From positions 1-64,000 of the forward strand of contig NZ_JARHTQ010000026.1 of NCBI RefSeq assembly GCF_029223525.1: a stretch of 64,000 nucleotides of DNA. Reading direction: 5' to 3'. The stretch comes from Streptantibioticus ferralitis (GTDB lineage Bacteria; Actinomycetota; Actinomycetes; Streptomycetales; Streptomycetaceae). Below are positions 26,153-34,418 of this stretch, one piece after another. How positions within the stretch are numbered: the stretch's first letter is position 1; each line of letters opens with the position of its first letter. Made by a program: the position numbers and the translations under genes. Below the pieces are notes generated by a model, which was not told the DNA's origin, did no database searches, and saw only the letters and a list, made by a program, of their open reading frames with translations.

Positions 26153-26976
26153 TGCTCTCCTAGCAGCCGGTCCAACAGACCCTTGTTTTCCTCGGGGTTG
26201 AGGGCTTGCGTCCGCAGCATCGCATACTTCCGGGCGAGGATGCTGACCTCGTCCGGGTCGGAAATGAGCAGGCTTCCGCGCTGGGTTTCGGCGTAGGCGA
26301 GCAGGTTGTGGTCTGGGGTCTCCAGCAGGATGAACGGGCCGGACAGCCCAGCGTGTGTCATGCGGCCTAGCGGCATGACCTGAAGGGACAGGCCTGGCAG
26401 GTCGGCGCATTCGCGTAGGTGCCGCAGTTGTTCCACGTACACCTCGTCGCCGCCTAGGCGATCCGTTAGTACGGCCTCGGAGATGATGAAGCTGGCGCTG
26501 GGCGGGATCTTGCGGCGCAGGATGGCCTGACGCTCGATGCGCGCCGCGACGCGCTGCTCAAGGTCCACCTCGCTCAGGAGCGGAATCTCATTGCGGAAGA
26601 CCGCGCGGGCGTAACTCTCGGTCTGGAGCAATCCGGGAACGACCTGGTTCTGGTACGAGGAGAGGGCGATCGCTTTCCGCTCGTAGTCGATGAACTCCGC
26701 TGCCCACACAGGAAACTTGGCCCGCTCCGGCAGATTCTCCACCGCCACCACCAGCGCGCCCTTGGTCTCCAGTAGTTCGTCCAGCACCTCGGCGTGGTCA
26801 AGCTTCAGTGGTCGTCGCCCCTGCTCAATGGAGGCGATGGTCTCCTCGTGGACGCCCAGCCGTTGCGCCAGCTCCCGCTGCGTCAAGCGGGCCGCCCTGC
26901 GGAACAGTGCCACCTGGGCGCCGACAAGTCGTTCAGCGGACGCGTTCTTCTTCGGCTTCGGTGATGAGGCGCGCAT
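26149..26976 (-). CDS. XRE-family regulator with DUF5753 (WhiJ-like)
   Basis: A 275-residue regulator. The N-terminal helix-turn-helix is seen in ARLTQRELAQRLGVHEETIA followed by SIEQGRRPLKLDH. The C-terminal DUF5753 domain (about residues 95-270) carries the typical ALSSYQNQVVPGLLQTESYA stretch. Members such as WhiJ repress differentiation and are relieved by their DUF397 partner. The ATG at 26976 is chosen because the HTH starts about 30 residues in; the longer frame enters the divergent promoter region. It forms a two-gene unit with the DUF397 gene and is divergent from the RsbW-like ATPase gene. Confidence 0.9.
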   Translation of the reverse strand: MRASSPKPKKNASAERLVGAQVALFRRAARLTQRELAQRLGVHEETIASIEQGRRPLKLDHAEVLDELLETKGALVVAVENLPERAKFPVWAAEFIDYERKAIALSSYQNQVVPGLLQTESYARAVFRNEIPLLSEVDLEQRVAARIERQAILRRKIPPSASFIISEAVLTDRLGGDEVYVEQLRHLRECADLPGLSLQVMPLGRMTHAGLSGPFILLETPDHNLLAYAETQRGSLLISDPDEVSILARKYAMLRTQALNPEENKGLLDRLLGEQ

Positions 26977-27020
26977 GCCTGACCAACTCCCCACCCCCGC
27001 CCGTACGTCACCTCGAACAA

Positions 27021-27045
27021 GCCCGTACGGAGAATCCGTACGGGC
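27021..27045. promoter_or_regulatory. Perfect palindrome between divergent regulator and ATPase genes
   Basis: The 11-bp arms GCCCGTACGGA (27021-27031) and TCCGTACGGGC (27035-27045) flank a GAA loop. They lie midway between the XRE/DUF5753 start and the ATPase start. Another CCCGTACG half-site occurs at about 26999. This is the likely operator of the WhiJ-like regulator. Confidence 0.7.
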
Positions 27046-27090
27046 TGACGCACTGGTTCCACTTCGATACGCACCGCAACCATCTGTCGC

Positions 27091-27531
27091 ATGAGCGACA
27101 GCTTTCAACCGTCGTGCTTCAGCAAGCACTTCTACCCACGCACGCGCCGATCCGTGCCCGCCGCACGGGAGTTCGCGCGGCGGGCGCTGCGGCACTGGAA
27201 CATCGTGTCCCGCGCGGACGACATCCTGCTCTGCGTAAGCGAGTTGGCCACCAACGCGCTGCTGCACGGCGTCCCGCCGGGGCGTGGTTACCAGGTCTCG
27301 CTGGGGCTGTCCGGGGACGGCGTACTGCGCGTGGAGGTGGACGACAGCGGCGACGGCGATCCACGCATCCCCGACACGGCAGCCGAGGACGAATCCGGCC
27401 GTGGCCTACGGCTGGTGGCCGCCCTCGCCGACAAGTGGGGTGTGGGGGAGCGAGTGCCCGGAAAGTTCGTGTGGTGTGAGTTCGACCTCTCGCGACGTTC
27501 CACATACGGGTACGGGTACGTACCCGTATGA
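27091..27531 (+). CDS. RsbW-like ATP-binding protein (anti-sigma kinase fold)
   Basis: A 146-residue GHKL-type ATPase of the RsbW/SpoIIAB class. The N-box is LCVSELATNALLHG, the G1 box VEVDDSGDGDP and the G2 region GRGLRLVAALADKWGV. Streptomycetes encode dozens of these; most are anti-sigma kinases or orphan partners of DUF397/XRE pairs. ATG start at 27091. Divergent from the regulator with a perfect palindrome between them, so it probably belongs to the same WhiJ-like locus. Its last codons lie within another palindrome (27511-27528). No target sigma factor is visible nearby. Confidence 0.88.
   Translation: MSDSFQPSCFSKHFYPRTRRSVPAAREFARRALRHWNIVSRADDILLCVSELATNALLHGVPPGRGYQVSLGLSGDGVLRVEVDDSGDGDPRIPDTAAEDESGRGLRLVAALADKWGVGERVPGKFVWCEFDLSRRSTYGYGYVPV
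27511..27528. promoter_or_regulatory. 18-bp perfect palindrome upstream of the toxin-antitoxin genes
   Basis: TACGGGTACGTACCCGTA is a perfect 18-bp palindrome, nested in a wider 11-bp-arm repeat (27503-27513 with 27520-27530). It covers the end of the ATPase gene and ends 30 bases before the antitoxin start. It is probably the operator for antitoxin autoregulation. It also shares the CGTACGG/ACGGGTAC flavour of the palindrome at 27021. Confidence 0.65.
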
Positions 27532-27557
27532 TCTCAACGTCGGGAAGGAGCCGCACA

Positions 27558-27815
27558 GTGGCTGACGCCAACATCCGTATCCCTGAAGCAGCTCGTGATC
27601 GCCTCGCCGAGGTCGCCGCAGCCGAAGGCATGTCGCTGCGGGCATATCTCGCCCGCCTCGCCGACACGCTGCTCACGCCGTCCGAACGTGCGGAACGCGC
27701 TGCCAGGGCCCGTGAGGTGCTGCGGGAGTGGAACGGATACAACCCCACCGAAGCCGAGGAGCGCCGAATCGACGCGGAGATCGACAGGCGCCTCGCTGAG
27801 GCGACGGCCCGATGA
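27558..27815 (+). CDS. Antitoxin, ribbon-helix-helix type (VapB-like)
   Basis: An 85-residue protein. The N-terminal strand and helices (ANIRIPEAARDRLAEVAAAE, GMSLRAYLARLADTLL) fit a ribbon-helix-helix DNA-binding domain. The charged, helical C-terminus (ERRIDAEIDRRLAEAT) fits a toxin-wrapping tail. The GTG at 27558 is preceded by GGGAAGGAG. It overlaps the next gene by 4 bases, the usual antitoxin-first order. A perfect palindrome lies just upstream and is the likely autoregulatory site. Confidence 0.82.
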   Translation: MADANIRIPEAARDRLAEVAAAEGMSLRAYLARLADTLLTPSERAERAARAREVLREWNGYNPTEAEERRIDAEIDRRLAEATAR

Positions 27816-28192
27816 GCGATGAGGCGCACGTCGTGTTCGACGACACGGCCATGGTGGCAGCGGGTCGCGGGAATGTGATTGCTTCCAGGCTGATTTACCA
27901 GGCACACGCCCAATCGGGGTGGTATCTCTACGCTCCAGCGTGCGCCGTGGTGGAAGCCGACCGCACCCGCCCGGGCACCGCTGAGCACATCGCCGCCCTG
28001 CCCGGCATCACCGTGCTTGAGTTGGACCTGCCCGCCGCCCTTGCGGTCGCACGGGAGACCACGTGGGCGGCTGCACATGTTCAGTACGCGGCTGCCCCGA
28101 CAGCTGAGCGACCTGACGGCGCGATCATCGCCACGGCCGCTCCCAACCGGTGGACGGGACTATCTGTGCGCGTACTCGACGTCAATCCCTGA
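27812..28192 (+). CDS. PIN-domain-like toxin (VapC-like)
   Basis: A 126-residue protein coupled to the antitoxin by an ATGA overlap. Acidic residues sit at PIN-like positions: an Asp pair near the start (VVFDDTAMVAAGRGN), Glu in ACAVVEADRTR and Asp in RPDGAIIATAAPNRW. This matches the VapC ribonuclease pattern D...E...D, although the usual DAS start is replaced by DDTA. The family cleaves tRNA or rRNA. Assignment rests on gene order and on these motifs; the fold should be treated as probable. Confidence 0.72.
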   Translation: MSDEAHVVFDDTAMVAAGRGNVIASRLIYQAHAQSGWYLYAPACAVVEADRTRPGTAEHIAALPGITVLELDLPAALAVARETTWAAAHVQYAAAPTAERPDGAIIATAAPNRWTGLSVRVLDVNP

Positions 28193-28228
28193 CCATGAAA
28201 ACGAGCCTCGATCAGACGGCCAGGCTGA

Positions 28229-28435
28229 CAGGTAGCACACCAGGCCCGCGAAGAAGACCAGGCGAAGCGCGAAACGCTGCACGAGGGATATAGCGTTCTG
28301 CCGCCCGACTCGGCCGACCGCATCGACCTCTACCGGCTCTATCACGCGCTGGAGCTGTGGGACTGGTTCGCGACCATCGGCCAGACCGCGCCCCTGCCCG
28401 GCATCGCCGAGGACATCAGGCGGATGACCGCCTGA
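28229..28435 (+). pseudogene. 3' remnant of an aminoglycoside/fructosamine kinase-like phosphotransferase
   Basis: An open frame of 68 codons without a start codon (a stop lies at 28226) encodes LYRLYHALELWDWFATIGQT followed by APLPGIAEDIRRMTA. That is the typical C-terminal end of APH-family phosphotransferases in streptomycetes. The upstream 30 codons are poor in family features and no N-terminal or kinase core is present nearby. It is therefore read as a truncated gene left in the accessory island between the toxin-antitoxin pair and the Uma2 gene. Confidence 0.6.
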
Positions 28436-28447
28436 CTGGGGGTGAGG

Positions 28448-29017
28448 TCAGGCCAAGAGGAGCGAGTCCACGTCCAACTCGACCTTGGCACCGATGGATT
28501 CGGGCAGGACGAAGGTCTGCCCCTTCCCGTACACCGAGCGGGAGCGGTACTCACCGTTGAGGGGATCGCTGAGCACGACGACCTCCTCGTGCTTGCGGTC
28601 GCCGATGACGTACACAGGAATTCCGGCCACCGCGTACAGCTCGGGCTTGGTGTAGAGATCCGTGCGCCAGTTGGACGAGGTGACCTCCAGGACGAGGCGG
28701 CAGGCCGCGGGTTCCACGCAGTTGTACTGGACCACATGGTCCTGGTGGTCCGCGTCCACGATCGCCAGGTCCGGGATCGCGTAGTCCTCCTCACCCGTCG
28801 GCAGCCAGATGCCGATCGCCTGGACGACGCGGGTTTCGCCGCGGTGCAGGTTCGCGGCCAGGAGCGGCATCATCACGTCGGTGAGCGACTCCGCGTGCGG
28901 AGTGTCGGCGCGCGGCGTCACGATCAGCTGTCCTCCGAGGATCTCGGGGCGGTAGCCCGGAAGGTTCTGGAACGCCAACTCGGCCACGTCGATGAGGCGT
29001 TCCGGGGTAGCCGTCAT
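28448..29017 (-). CDS. Uma2 family protein (putative restriction-like endonuclease)
   Basis: A 189-residue DUF820/Uma2 protein with a PD-(D/E)XK nuclease fold. It has IPDLAIVDADHQD (acidic residue), LVLEVTSSNWRTDLYTKPE (Glu...Lys) and YAVAGIPVYVIGDRK. These proteins are very numerous in streptomycetes and cyanobacteria and their biological role is unknown. The ATG at 29017 has AGGAGAAG just upstream; an earlier in-frame ATG at 29053 is less well placed. Its 3' end faces the phosphotransferase remnant. Confidence 0.86.
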   Translation of the reverse strand: MTATPERLIDVAELAFQNLPGYRPEILGGQLIVTPRADTPHAESLTDVMMPLLAANLHRGETRVVQAIGIWLPTGEEDYAIPDLAIVDADHQDHVVQYNCVEPAACRLVLEVTSSNWRTDLYTKPELYAVAGIPVYVIGDRKHEEVVVLSDPLNGEYRSRSVYGKGQTFVLPESIGAKVELDVDSLLLA

Positions 29018-29084
29018 GTCGCTTCTCCTGCTTGCCTCGTCCTTCTTGGCCACGGGACCTCACCTTTAGGACCTAACGACGAAA

Positions 29085-29117
29085 CGGCTGCCCCGGCAGT
29101 AGTAGCCGGGGCAGCCG
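29085..29117 (-). terminator. Terminator of argS
   Basis: A perfect 13-bp stem (29085-29097 with 29105-29117) and 7-base loop lie 22 bases after the argS stop. Reading the minus strand, it is followed by TTTCGTCG. Confidence 0.8.
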
Positions 29118-29138
29118 CAAGGGGGCGCGTGGAAGCAT

Positions 29139-30899
29139 TCAGAGGCGCTCGGGCGTCCGGATCCCCAGCAGGGCCATGCCCTGGCGCAGGGTGCGGGCGG
29201 TCAGGTCGCAGAGGAAGAGGCGGTTCTCCACCATCACCTGGCCGCCCTCGGCCTTGAGGACCGGGCAGTGCTCGTAGAACGCGGTGTACGCGGACGACAG
29301 GCCGTACAGGTACGAGGCCAGCTTGTGCGGCTCGTAGGTCTCCCGTACCGAGGCCAGCGTGTCGCCGAACTCGTCGAGCGCCAGGCCGAGCTGGCGCTCG
29401 GCCGGGGCCAGCGGCAGCTCCGGGTGGGCCACCGGGCCGATGTCGCCCGCCTTGCGGATGATGGAGCGGATCCGCGCGTACGCGTACTGCAGGTACACAC
29501 TGGTGTCGCCGCTGAGCGAGACCATCCGGTCCAGATCGAAGGTGTAGTCCCGGGTGAGCGAGGTCGACAGGTCCGCGTACTTCACGGCGCCGATGCCGAC
29601 CTGCTCGGCCCGCTCGTCGATCTCCTGCGGCGTGAGGTCCTTGCTCTTCTCGGCGATCACCGTGCGGGCCCGGTCCACCGCCTCGTCGAGCAGGTCGATC
29701 AGCCGGAACGTCTCGCCCTCACGGGTCTTGAACGGCTTGCCGTCCTTGCCCAGCACCGTGCCGAACGGCAGGTGCCTCACGGTGACCTCGTCGGTCAGCC
29801 AGCCCGCCCGGCGGGCGGTCTCGAAGACCATCTTGAAGTGCAGCGCCTGGCGAGCGTCGACCACGTACAGCAGCGCGTCCGCGTGCAGGTTGCCGGTACG
29901 GTCCCGGATCGCGGACAGGTCGGTGGCCGCGTAGCCGTAACCGCCGTCGGCCTTGCGGACGATCAGCGGGACCGGGGTGCCGTCCTTGGCCTTGATGTCG
30001 TCGAAGAAGACGCACAGCGCACCGTTGGACTCGACGGCGACGCCGGACTCCTCCAGCAGCTTGCAGGTCTCCGCCAGCATGTCGTTGTACGCGCTCTCGC
30101 CGACGATGTCGGCGTCGTGCATCTCGACGTCCAGCTTGTCGTAGACCGAGTAGAAGTAGATCTTCGACTCGTCGACGATCTTGTGCCAGAGGGCGAGCGT
30201 CTGCTCGTCGCCCGCCTGCAGGTCGACCACCCGGCGGCGGGCCCGGTCCTTGAACTCCGGGTCGGAGTCGAACAGCGCCCGCGACGCCTTGTAGAGGCGG
30301 TTGAGCCGCGACATCGCGCCTTCGCCGCTGTCCCCGTCGGAAGGGTGGTCCAGCTCGTGCGGGTGCTCGATCAGGTACTGGATGAGCATGCCGAACTGGG
30401 TGCCCCAGTCGCCGATGTGGTGGCGCCGGATCACCGTCTCGCCCGCGAACTCCAGGATCTTCACGATCGCGTCGCCGATCACCGTGGAGCGCAGATGGCC
30501 GACGTGCATCTCCTTGGCCACGTTCGGCTGCGAGTAGTCGATCACGGTGCGGCCCGGGTCGTCCGCGAGCGGGACACCGAGGCGGTCGTCTTCGGCGCGT
30601 GCGGCCAGGGTGCGCACGATGGCGGCGTCCGAGACCGTGATGTTGAGGAAGCCGGGACCCGAGACCTCGACCTCGGCGATCAGCTCGTCGGACGGCAGTG
30701 ACTCCACGACCTGCGCTGCCAGCTCCCGCGGATTGGCCTTGTTCCGCTTGGCCAGCCCCAGCACCCCGTTGGCCTGGAAGTCCGCCCGGTCGCTACGTCG
30801 CAGCAGCGGATCGGCGTCGGCGGCCGACGGCACTGCGGCCGCGAGGGCGGCCGAGACACGCTGCTGGATCGAGGCGGAGAGGGAAGGGACCGAAGCCAT
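29139..30899 (-). CDS. argS: Arginyl-tRNA synthetase
   Basis: A 586-residue class I aminoacyl-tRNA synthetase charging tRNA(Arg). The N-terminal Add-1 domain (about residues 1-110) is followed by the HIGH motif as [20 protein letters not shown]. The C-terminus ends with the family [16 protein letters not shown] (DALR anticodon-binding domain). As in many ArgRS enzymes, a canonical KMSKS is absent. The ATG at 30899 gives [15 protein letters not shown], the streptomycete start. An in-frame ATG lies 57 bases upstream, and both starts sit in the arms of one hairpin. It is divergent from lysS. Confidence 0.96.
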   Translation of the reverse strand: MASVPSLSASIQQRVSAALAAAVPSAADADPLLRRSDRADFQANGVLGLAKRNKANPRELAAQVVESLPSDELIAEVEVSGPGFLNITVSDAAIVRTLAARAEDDRLGVPLADDPGRTVIDYSQPNVAKEMHVGHLRSTVIGDAIVKILEFAGETVIRRHHIGDWGTQFGMLIQYLIEHPHELDHPSDGDSGEGAMSRLNRLYKASRALFDSDPEFKDRARRRVVDLQAGDEQTLALWHKIVDESKIYFYSVYDKLDVEMHDADIVGESAYNDMLAETCKLLEESGVAVESNGALCVFFDDIKAKDGTPVPLIVRKADGGYGYAATDLSAIRDRTGNLHADALLYVVDARQALHFKMVFETARRAGWLTDEVTVRHLPFGTVLGKDGKPFKTREGETFRLIDLLDEAVDRARTVIAEKSKDLTPQEIDERAEQVGIGAVKYADLSTSLTRDYTFDLDRMVSLSGDTSVYLQYAYARIRSIIRKAGDIGPVAHPELPLAPAERQLGLALDEFGDTLASVRETYEPHKLASYLYGLSSAYTAFYEHCPVLKAEGGQVMVENRLFLCDLTARTLRQGMALLGIRTPERL

Positions 30900-30958
30900 G
30901 GGATGGATGCCGTTCCTTAGAAGGATGGAGGATTCGAATCCATCCGAGTATCCCATGG
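30896..30958 (-). promoter_or_regulatory. Nested inverted repeat over the argS start codon
   Basis: CCATGGGA (30896-30903) pairs with TCCCATGG (30951-30958). Inside lies a second repeat with a GGATTCGAATCC core and GGATGGA/TCCATCC arms. In the argS mRNA this would fold around the argS ATG, with an in-frame upstream ATG in the opposite arm. It could control initiation or be a relic of another RNA. Confidence 0.5.
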
Positions 30959-31065
30959 CGAAGGGCGGCTCCCCGGGGATGGGACAATCGACTGGGGACG
31001 TGTAGCCGTCCAGGCCGCATCCCCCAGCAGGATGGCAGCCGACCAACTGGAAGGAAGCAGAGACA

Positions 31066-32736
31066 GTGGCTCAGAGCACCGAAGCCGACTGGGTCGCCCG
31101 CGCTGCGGACGACATCATCGCGGAAGCCGAGCGGCGGGCTCCGGGCAAAAAGATTGTCTGCGCCTCCGGCATCAGCCCTTCCGGACCGATCCACCTGGGC
31201 AACCTGCGCGAGATCATGGTCCCGCACCTGGTCGCCGACGAGATCAAGCGGCGCGGGGTCGACTGTGAGCACATCCTGTCCTGGGACGACTACGACCGGC
31301 TGCGCAAGGTACCGGCCGGGCAGCCGGCGTCCTTCGCCGAGCACATCGGCCGTCCGCTGACCGCCGTCCCCGACCCGACCGGCGAGCACGCCAGCTGGTC
31401 CGACCACTTCAAGGCGCCGTTCCGGGCCGCGCTGAAGGAACTCGGGGTCGAGGTCCGGGAGATCAGCCAGACCGAGATGTACACCTCCGGTGCCTACCGC
31501 CAGCAGATCCTGCACGCCATGCGCGAGCGGCGGCAGATCGACGCCGTGCTCGGCCGGTACCGCACCAAGAAGGCCAAGACCGACGAGGGCTCGGAAGGCG
31601 CCGCCGAGGACGACGAGGGCGGCGCGGGCACCGCGTACTACCCGTACAAGCCGTACTGCGGCGCGTGCAACCGCGACCTGACCGCGGTCACCTCGTACGA
31701 CGACGAGACCACCGAGATCGCCTACACCTGCACCGCCTGCGGGCACTCCGAGTCGTTCCGGCTGGACAGCCACGACCAGGGCAAGCTGGTGTGGAAGGTC
31801 GACTGGCCGATGCGCTGGGCGTATGAGGGCGTGACCTTCGAGTCCGGTGGCGTCGACCACTCCTCGCCCGGTTCCTCCTTCACCGTCGGCGGGCAGCTGG
31901 TCCGCGAGATCTTCGACGGGCTGCCGCCGGTCTACCTGCCGTACTCCTTCGTCGGGATCAGCGGCATGGCGAAGATGAGCAGTTCCAAGGGCGGTGTGCC
32001 GACCGCGGGTGACGCGCTGCGCATCATGGAGCCGCAGTTGCTGCGCTGGCTGTACGCCCGCCGTCAGCCCAAGCAGGCCTTCAACATCTCCTTCGACCAG
32101 GAGATCAGCCGCACCTACGACGAGTGGGACGCGCTGGAGCGCAAGATCGAGGCGGGCACCGCCGCGCCGGTCGACATCGCGATCCACTCCCGCGCCGCCC
32201 GCACCGCGGCCGGTGAACTGCCCACCACTGAGCGGAAGTTGCCATTCCGTACGCTGGCCTCGGTGGTCGACATCACCACCGGCCACGAGGAGCAGACCCT
32301 GCGGATCCTGCGTGACTTCACCATCGAGAACCCGATCTCCTCGCTGGACGAGACGCGTCCGCGGCTGGACAAGGCGGAGAACTGGGTCTCCACGCACGTG
32401 GACGAGGACGAGCGCACCCGGGTGCGCACCGAACCGGACCGCGAGACCCTCGCCACCCTCGGCGACGCCGACCGCGAGGCGCTCAAGCTGCTGGTCGACG
32501 GCCTGGACGAGCACTGGTCGCTGGACGGGCTGACCACGCTGGTCTACGCGGTGCCGAAGCTGCAGGCCGGCTTGGCTCCGGACGCCAAGCCGACCCCGGA
32601 GCTGAAGGTCGCCCAGCGGCAGTTCTTCGCGCTGCTCTACCAGCTGCTCGTCGGCCGCGACACGGGTCCGCGGCTGCCCACCCTGCTGCTCGCCGTGGGC
32701 GCCGACCGAGTCCGCGAGCTGCTCGCGGCCAGCTAG
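31066..32736 (+). CDS. lysS: Lysyl-tRNA synthetase, class I
   Basis: A 556-residue class I-type LysRS, unrelated in fold to the class II enzyme of most bacteria. It shows the HIGH-like [20 protein letters not shown], the KMSKS-like [10 protein letters not shown] and a zinc-binding YCGACNRDL...CTACG insertion. GTG start at 31066 with GGAAG upstream. Streptomycetes commonly carry this gene next to argS, and often a class II enzyme elsewhere. It is divergent from argS, with 166 bases between the starts. Confidence 0.95.
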   Translation: MAQSTEADWVARAADDIIAEAERRAPGKKIVCASGISPSGPIHLGNLREIMVPHLVADEIKRRGVDCEHILSWDDYDRLRKVPAGQPASFAEHIGRPLTAVPDPTGEHASWSDHFKAPFRAALKELGVEVREISQTEMYTSGAYRQQILHAMRERRQIDAVLGRYRTKKAKTDEGSEGAAEDDEGGAGTAYYPYKPYCGACNRDLTAVTSYDDETTEIAYTCTACGHSESFRLDSHDQGKLVWKVDWPMRWAYEGVTFESGGVDHSSPGSSFTVGGQLVREIFDGLPPVYLPYSFVGISGMAKMSSSKGGVPTAGDALRIMEPQLLRWLYARRQPKQAFNISFDQEISRTYDEWDALERKIEAGTAAPVDIAIHSRAARTAAGELPTTERKLPFRTLASVVDITTGHEEQTLRILRDFTIENPISSLDETRPRLDKAENWVSTHVDEDERTRVRTEPDRETLATLGDADREALKLLVDGLDEHWSLDGLTTLVYAVPKLQAGLAPDAKPTPELKVAQRQFFALLYQLLVGRDTGPRLPTLLLAVGADRVRELLAAS

Positions 32737-33167
32737 CGGCTTTGTTCCGGCGGCGGGTTGGCACGATGGCCGGCCCGCCGCCGGTTCGCCGGGTCCGCTG
32801 CGCGGGCTCCGTCGGCGTTTCCCGGCGGGTTGCGGTGGTTCGGCACCGCCGGGCTCCGGCACTGTGCTTGCTCGCCGTCGCGGCGGAGATTTTGTTGTTG
32901 CCCGGCAACGGCGGGTGGCCGACGGCACCGTTCGGCGGGGATGTTGTCGCCTCGGTGGCGGCGGGTGGCCGCGATGACGTGGGCTGGTGGTTGCGGACAT
33001 GGTGCCGTCGCGGCGGATAGCCCTTTCCGCCGCAGTGGTGCGCAACCACGACGTTGTGGACCGGCGGTTTTCGAGCTCACCGCAACCGGCACCAGCGGCG
33101 GCCCCTGGGAGCGGCTCACCGCGACCGGGCGAAGAACCGTTACGCCAGGCGCGCTAGCCGATAGGCG
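32737..33167. repeat. Non-coding block with dispersed hairpin repeats, copies C1 and C2
   Basis: This 431-bp gap between lysS and the DUF2637 gene is almost entirely palindromic and GC-rich. C1 (32839-32886: TTCGGCACCGCCGGGCT, then TTGCTCGCCGTCGCGGCGG) matches copies A and B. C2 (32987-33070) is an inverted copy with GTGGTTGCG/CGCAACCAC arms and an inner GCGGCGGA/TCCGCCGC stem. Its right end, read in reverse, matches 23 of 27 bases of copy A. No gene is visible. Confidence 0.65.
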
Positions 33168-34313
33168 CTAGCCGACCTGTTCCACCTCAAGGTGGTAGCG
33201 CTCGCGCAGTTCGCGCAGGTACAGGCGGAGGTACTGCTCGCTGAGCGGGCCGCCGTTCTCGGCGGTGATGCCGTAGCCGTCCGTCAAGTACAGCCCGAAC
33301 TGGCGGGCGTTGGGCGGTTCCCCGTGGTTCGTGACGTATGAGCTGAAGGCAGTGAAGAACGCCTCCTCCACCGTGACGCCATCGGGCAGTACCGGCTGCT
33401 CCGGTTCCGGCTGCGGAGGAATGAGCGTCCGGCGCCGACCGGGCCCGACCGGCACGGTCACCGGCGGAGCAGCGGGCTCCGCCGGTGCGGGCTGTGGTGC
33501 AGCGGTGTACTCCGCCGGTACGGGTTCGGGTTCGGGCTGCGGTTGCGGGGCCGCCTCGACGGGGGCTGCGGTGACGGGAGTCGCCGCGACCGGGGCGGGC
33601 AGCGCCTCGGTGGCCGCCTCTGGAACCGTGATGCCCGCCGCGGCGAGACCGGCCGCCGCGGTCTCGGCGATCGGCACGCCGTACCGTGCCAGCCGCAGCG
33701 GCATCAGCGACTCGACCGGTGCTTTGCGCCGCCAGGCGCGCCCGTACTTGGCGCGCAGCCGTGCCCGGTACACCAGCCGGTGCTGCTCCAGCCGGATCAC
33801 CTCGTCGTAGGAGCGCAGCTCCCACAGCTTCATGCGCCGCCACAGCCGGAACGTGGACGGAAAGGCGAGCAACCAGCGCGCCACCCGCACCGACTCCATA
33901 TGGCGGTCGGCGGTGATGTCCGCCACCCGCCCGATCGCATGCCGGGCCGCCTCGACGGAGACCACGAACAGCACCGGAATCACCGCGTGCATCCCGACGC
34001 CGAGCAGATCGGGCCAGGCCGCCGCGCCGTTGAACGCGATGGTGGCGGCCGTCAGCAGCCAGGCGGTCTGCCGCAGCAGCGGGAACGGGATCCGGAACCA
34101 GGTCAGCAGCAGATCGAGCGCCAGCAGTACGACGATCCCGGCATCGACGCCTATCGGAAAGACGTTGGCGAACCAGCCGAACCCCTTGCGCAGCGCCAAG
34201 TCCCGTACCGCCGCATAGGAACCGGCGAAGCCGATCGCGGCGATGACCACCGCTCCGGCGACGACGACACCGACCAACAGCCGGTGCGTGCGGCCCATAC
34301 GTATCGCGGACAT
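33168..34313 (-). CDS. DUF2637 (Spd-like) membrane protein
   Basis: A 381-residue protein. The N-terminal part has four predicted membrane helices (residues about 10-30, 45-70, 78-98 and 105-125) typical of DUF2637, a family that includes plasmid spread (SpdB) proteins. A basic cytoplasmic helical segment follows (about 145-190), then a Pro/Ala/Glu-rich linker (about 230-300) and a C-terminal helical domain (EEAFFTAFSSYVTNHGEPPN). ATG start at 34313. Such proteins are common in integrative elements, but no integrase is present here, so mobility is not claimed. Confidence 0.75.
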   Translation of the reverse strand: MSAIRMGRTHRLLVGVVVAGAVVIAAIGFAGSYAAVRDLALRKGFGWFANVFPIGVDAGIVVLLALDLLLTWFRIPFPLLRQTAWLLTAATIAFNGAAAWPDLLGVGMHAVIPVLFVVSVEAARHAIGRVADITADRHMESVRVARWLLAFPSTFRLWRRMKLWELRSYDEVIRLEQHRLVYRARLRAKYGRAWRRKAPVESLMPLRLARYGVPIAETAAAGLAAAGITVPEAATEALPAPVAATPVTAAPVEAAPQPQPEPEPVPAEYTAAPQPAPAEPAAPPVTVPVGPGRRRTLIPPQPEPEQPVLPDGVTVEEAFFTAFSSYVTNHGEPPNARQFGLYLTDGYGITAENGGPLSEQYLRLYLRELRERYHLEVEQVG

Positions 34314-34418
34314 CCCGCGGCCCTCCCGCGCTCGGCAACTGGCGCGGCACAGCCTGCCATACGAGCCGGGCGCCGAGGGCGGGAGGATCCGCAGCGGGCC
34401 GGGACGTTGGCCCAGTCG

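Noticed and set aside
30905-30960. GGATTCGAATCC upstream of argS as a possible tRNA gene
   Set aside because: No cloverleaf could be drawn. T-arm pairing fails on both strands and no acceptor or anticodon stem fits. It is kept only as a hairpin.
33136-33141. CGTAAC with CGGTGA on the minus strand as a second sigma-BldN promoter
   Set aside because: It points into the non-coding block behind lysS with no gene to serve.
33168-34313. DUF2637 protein as evidence for an integrated conjugative element
   Set aside because: No integrase, replication protein, transfer gene, tRNA or attachment repeat is visible nearby.
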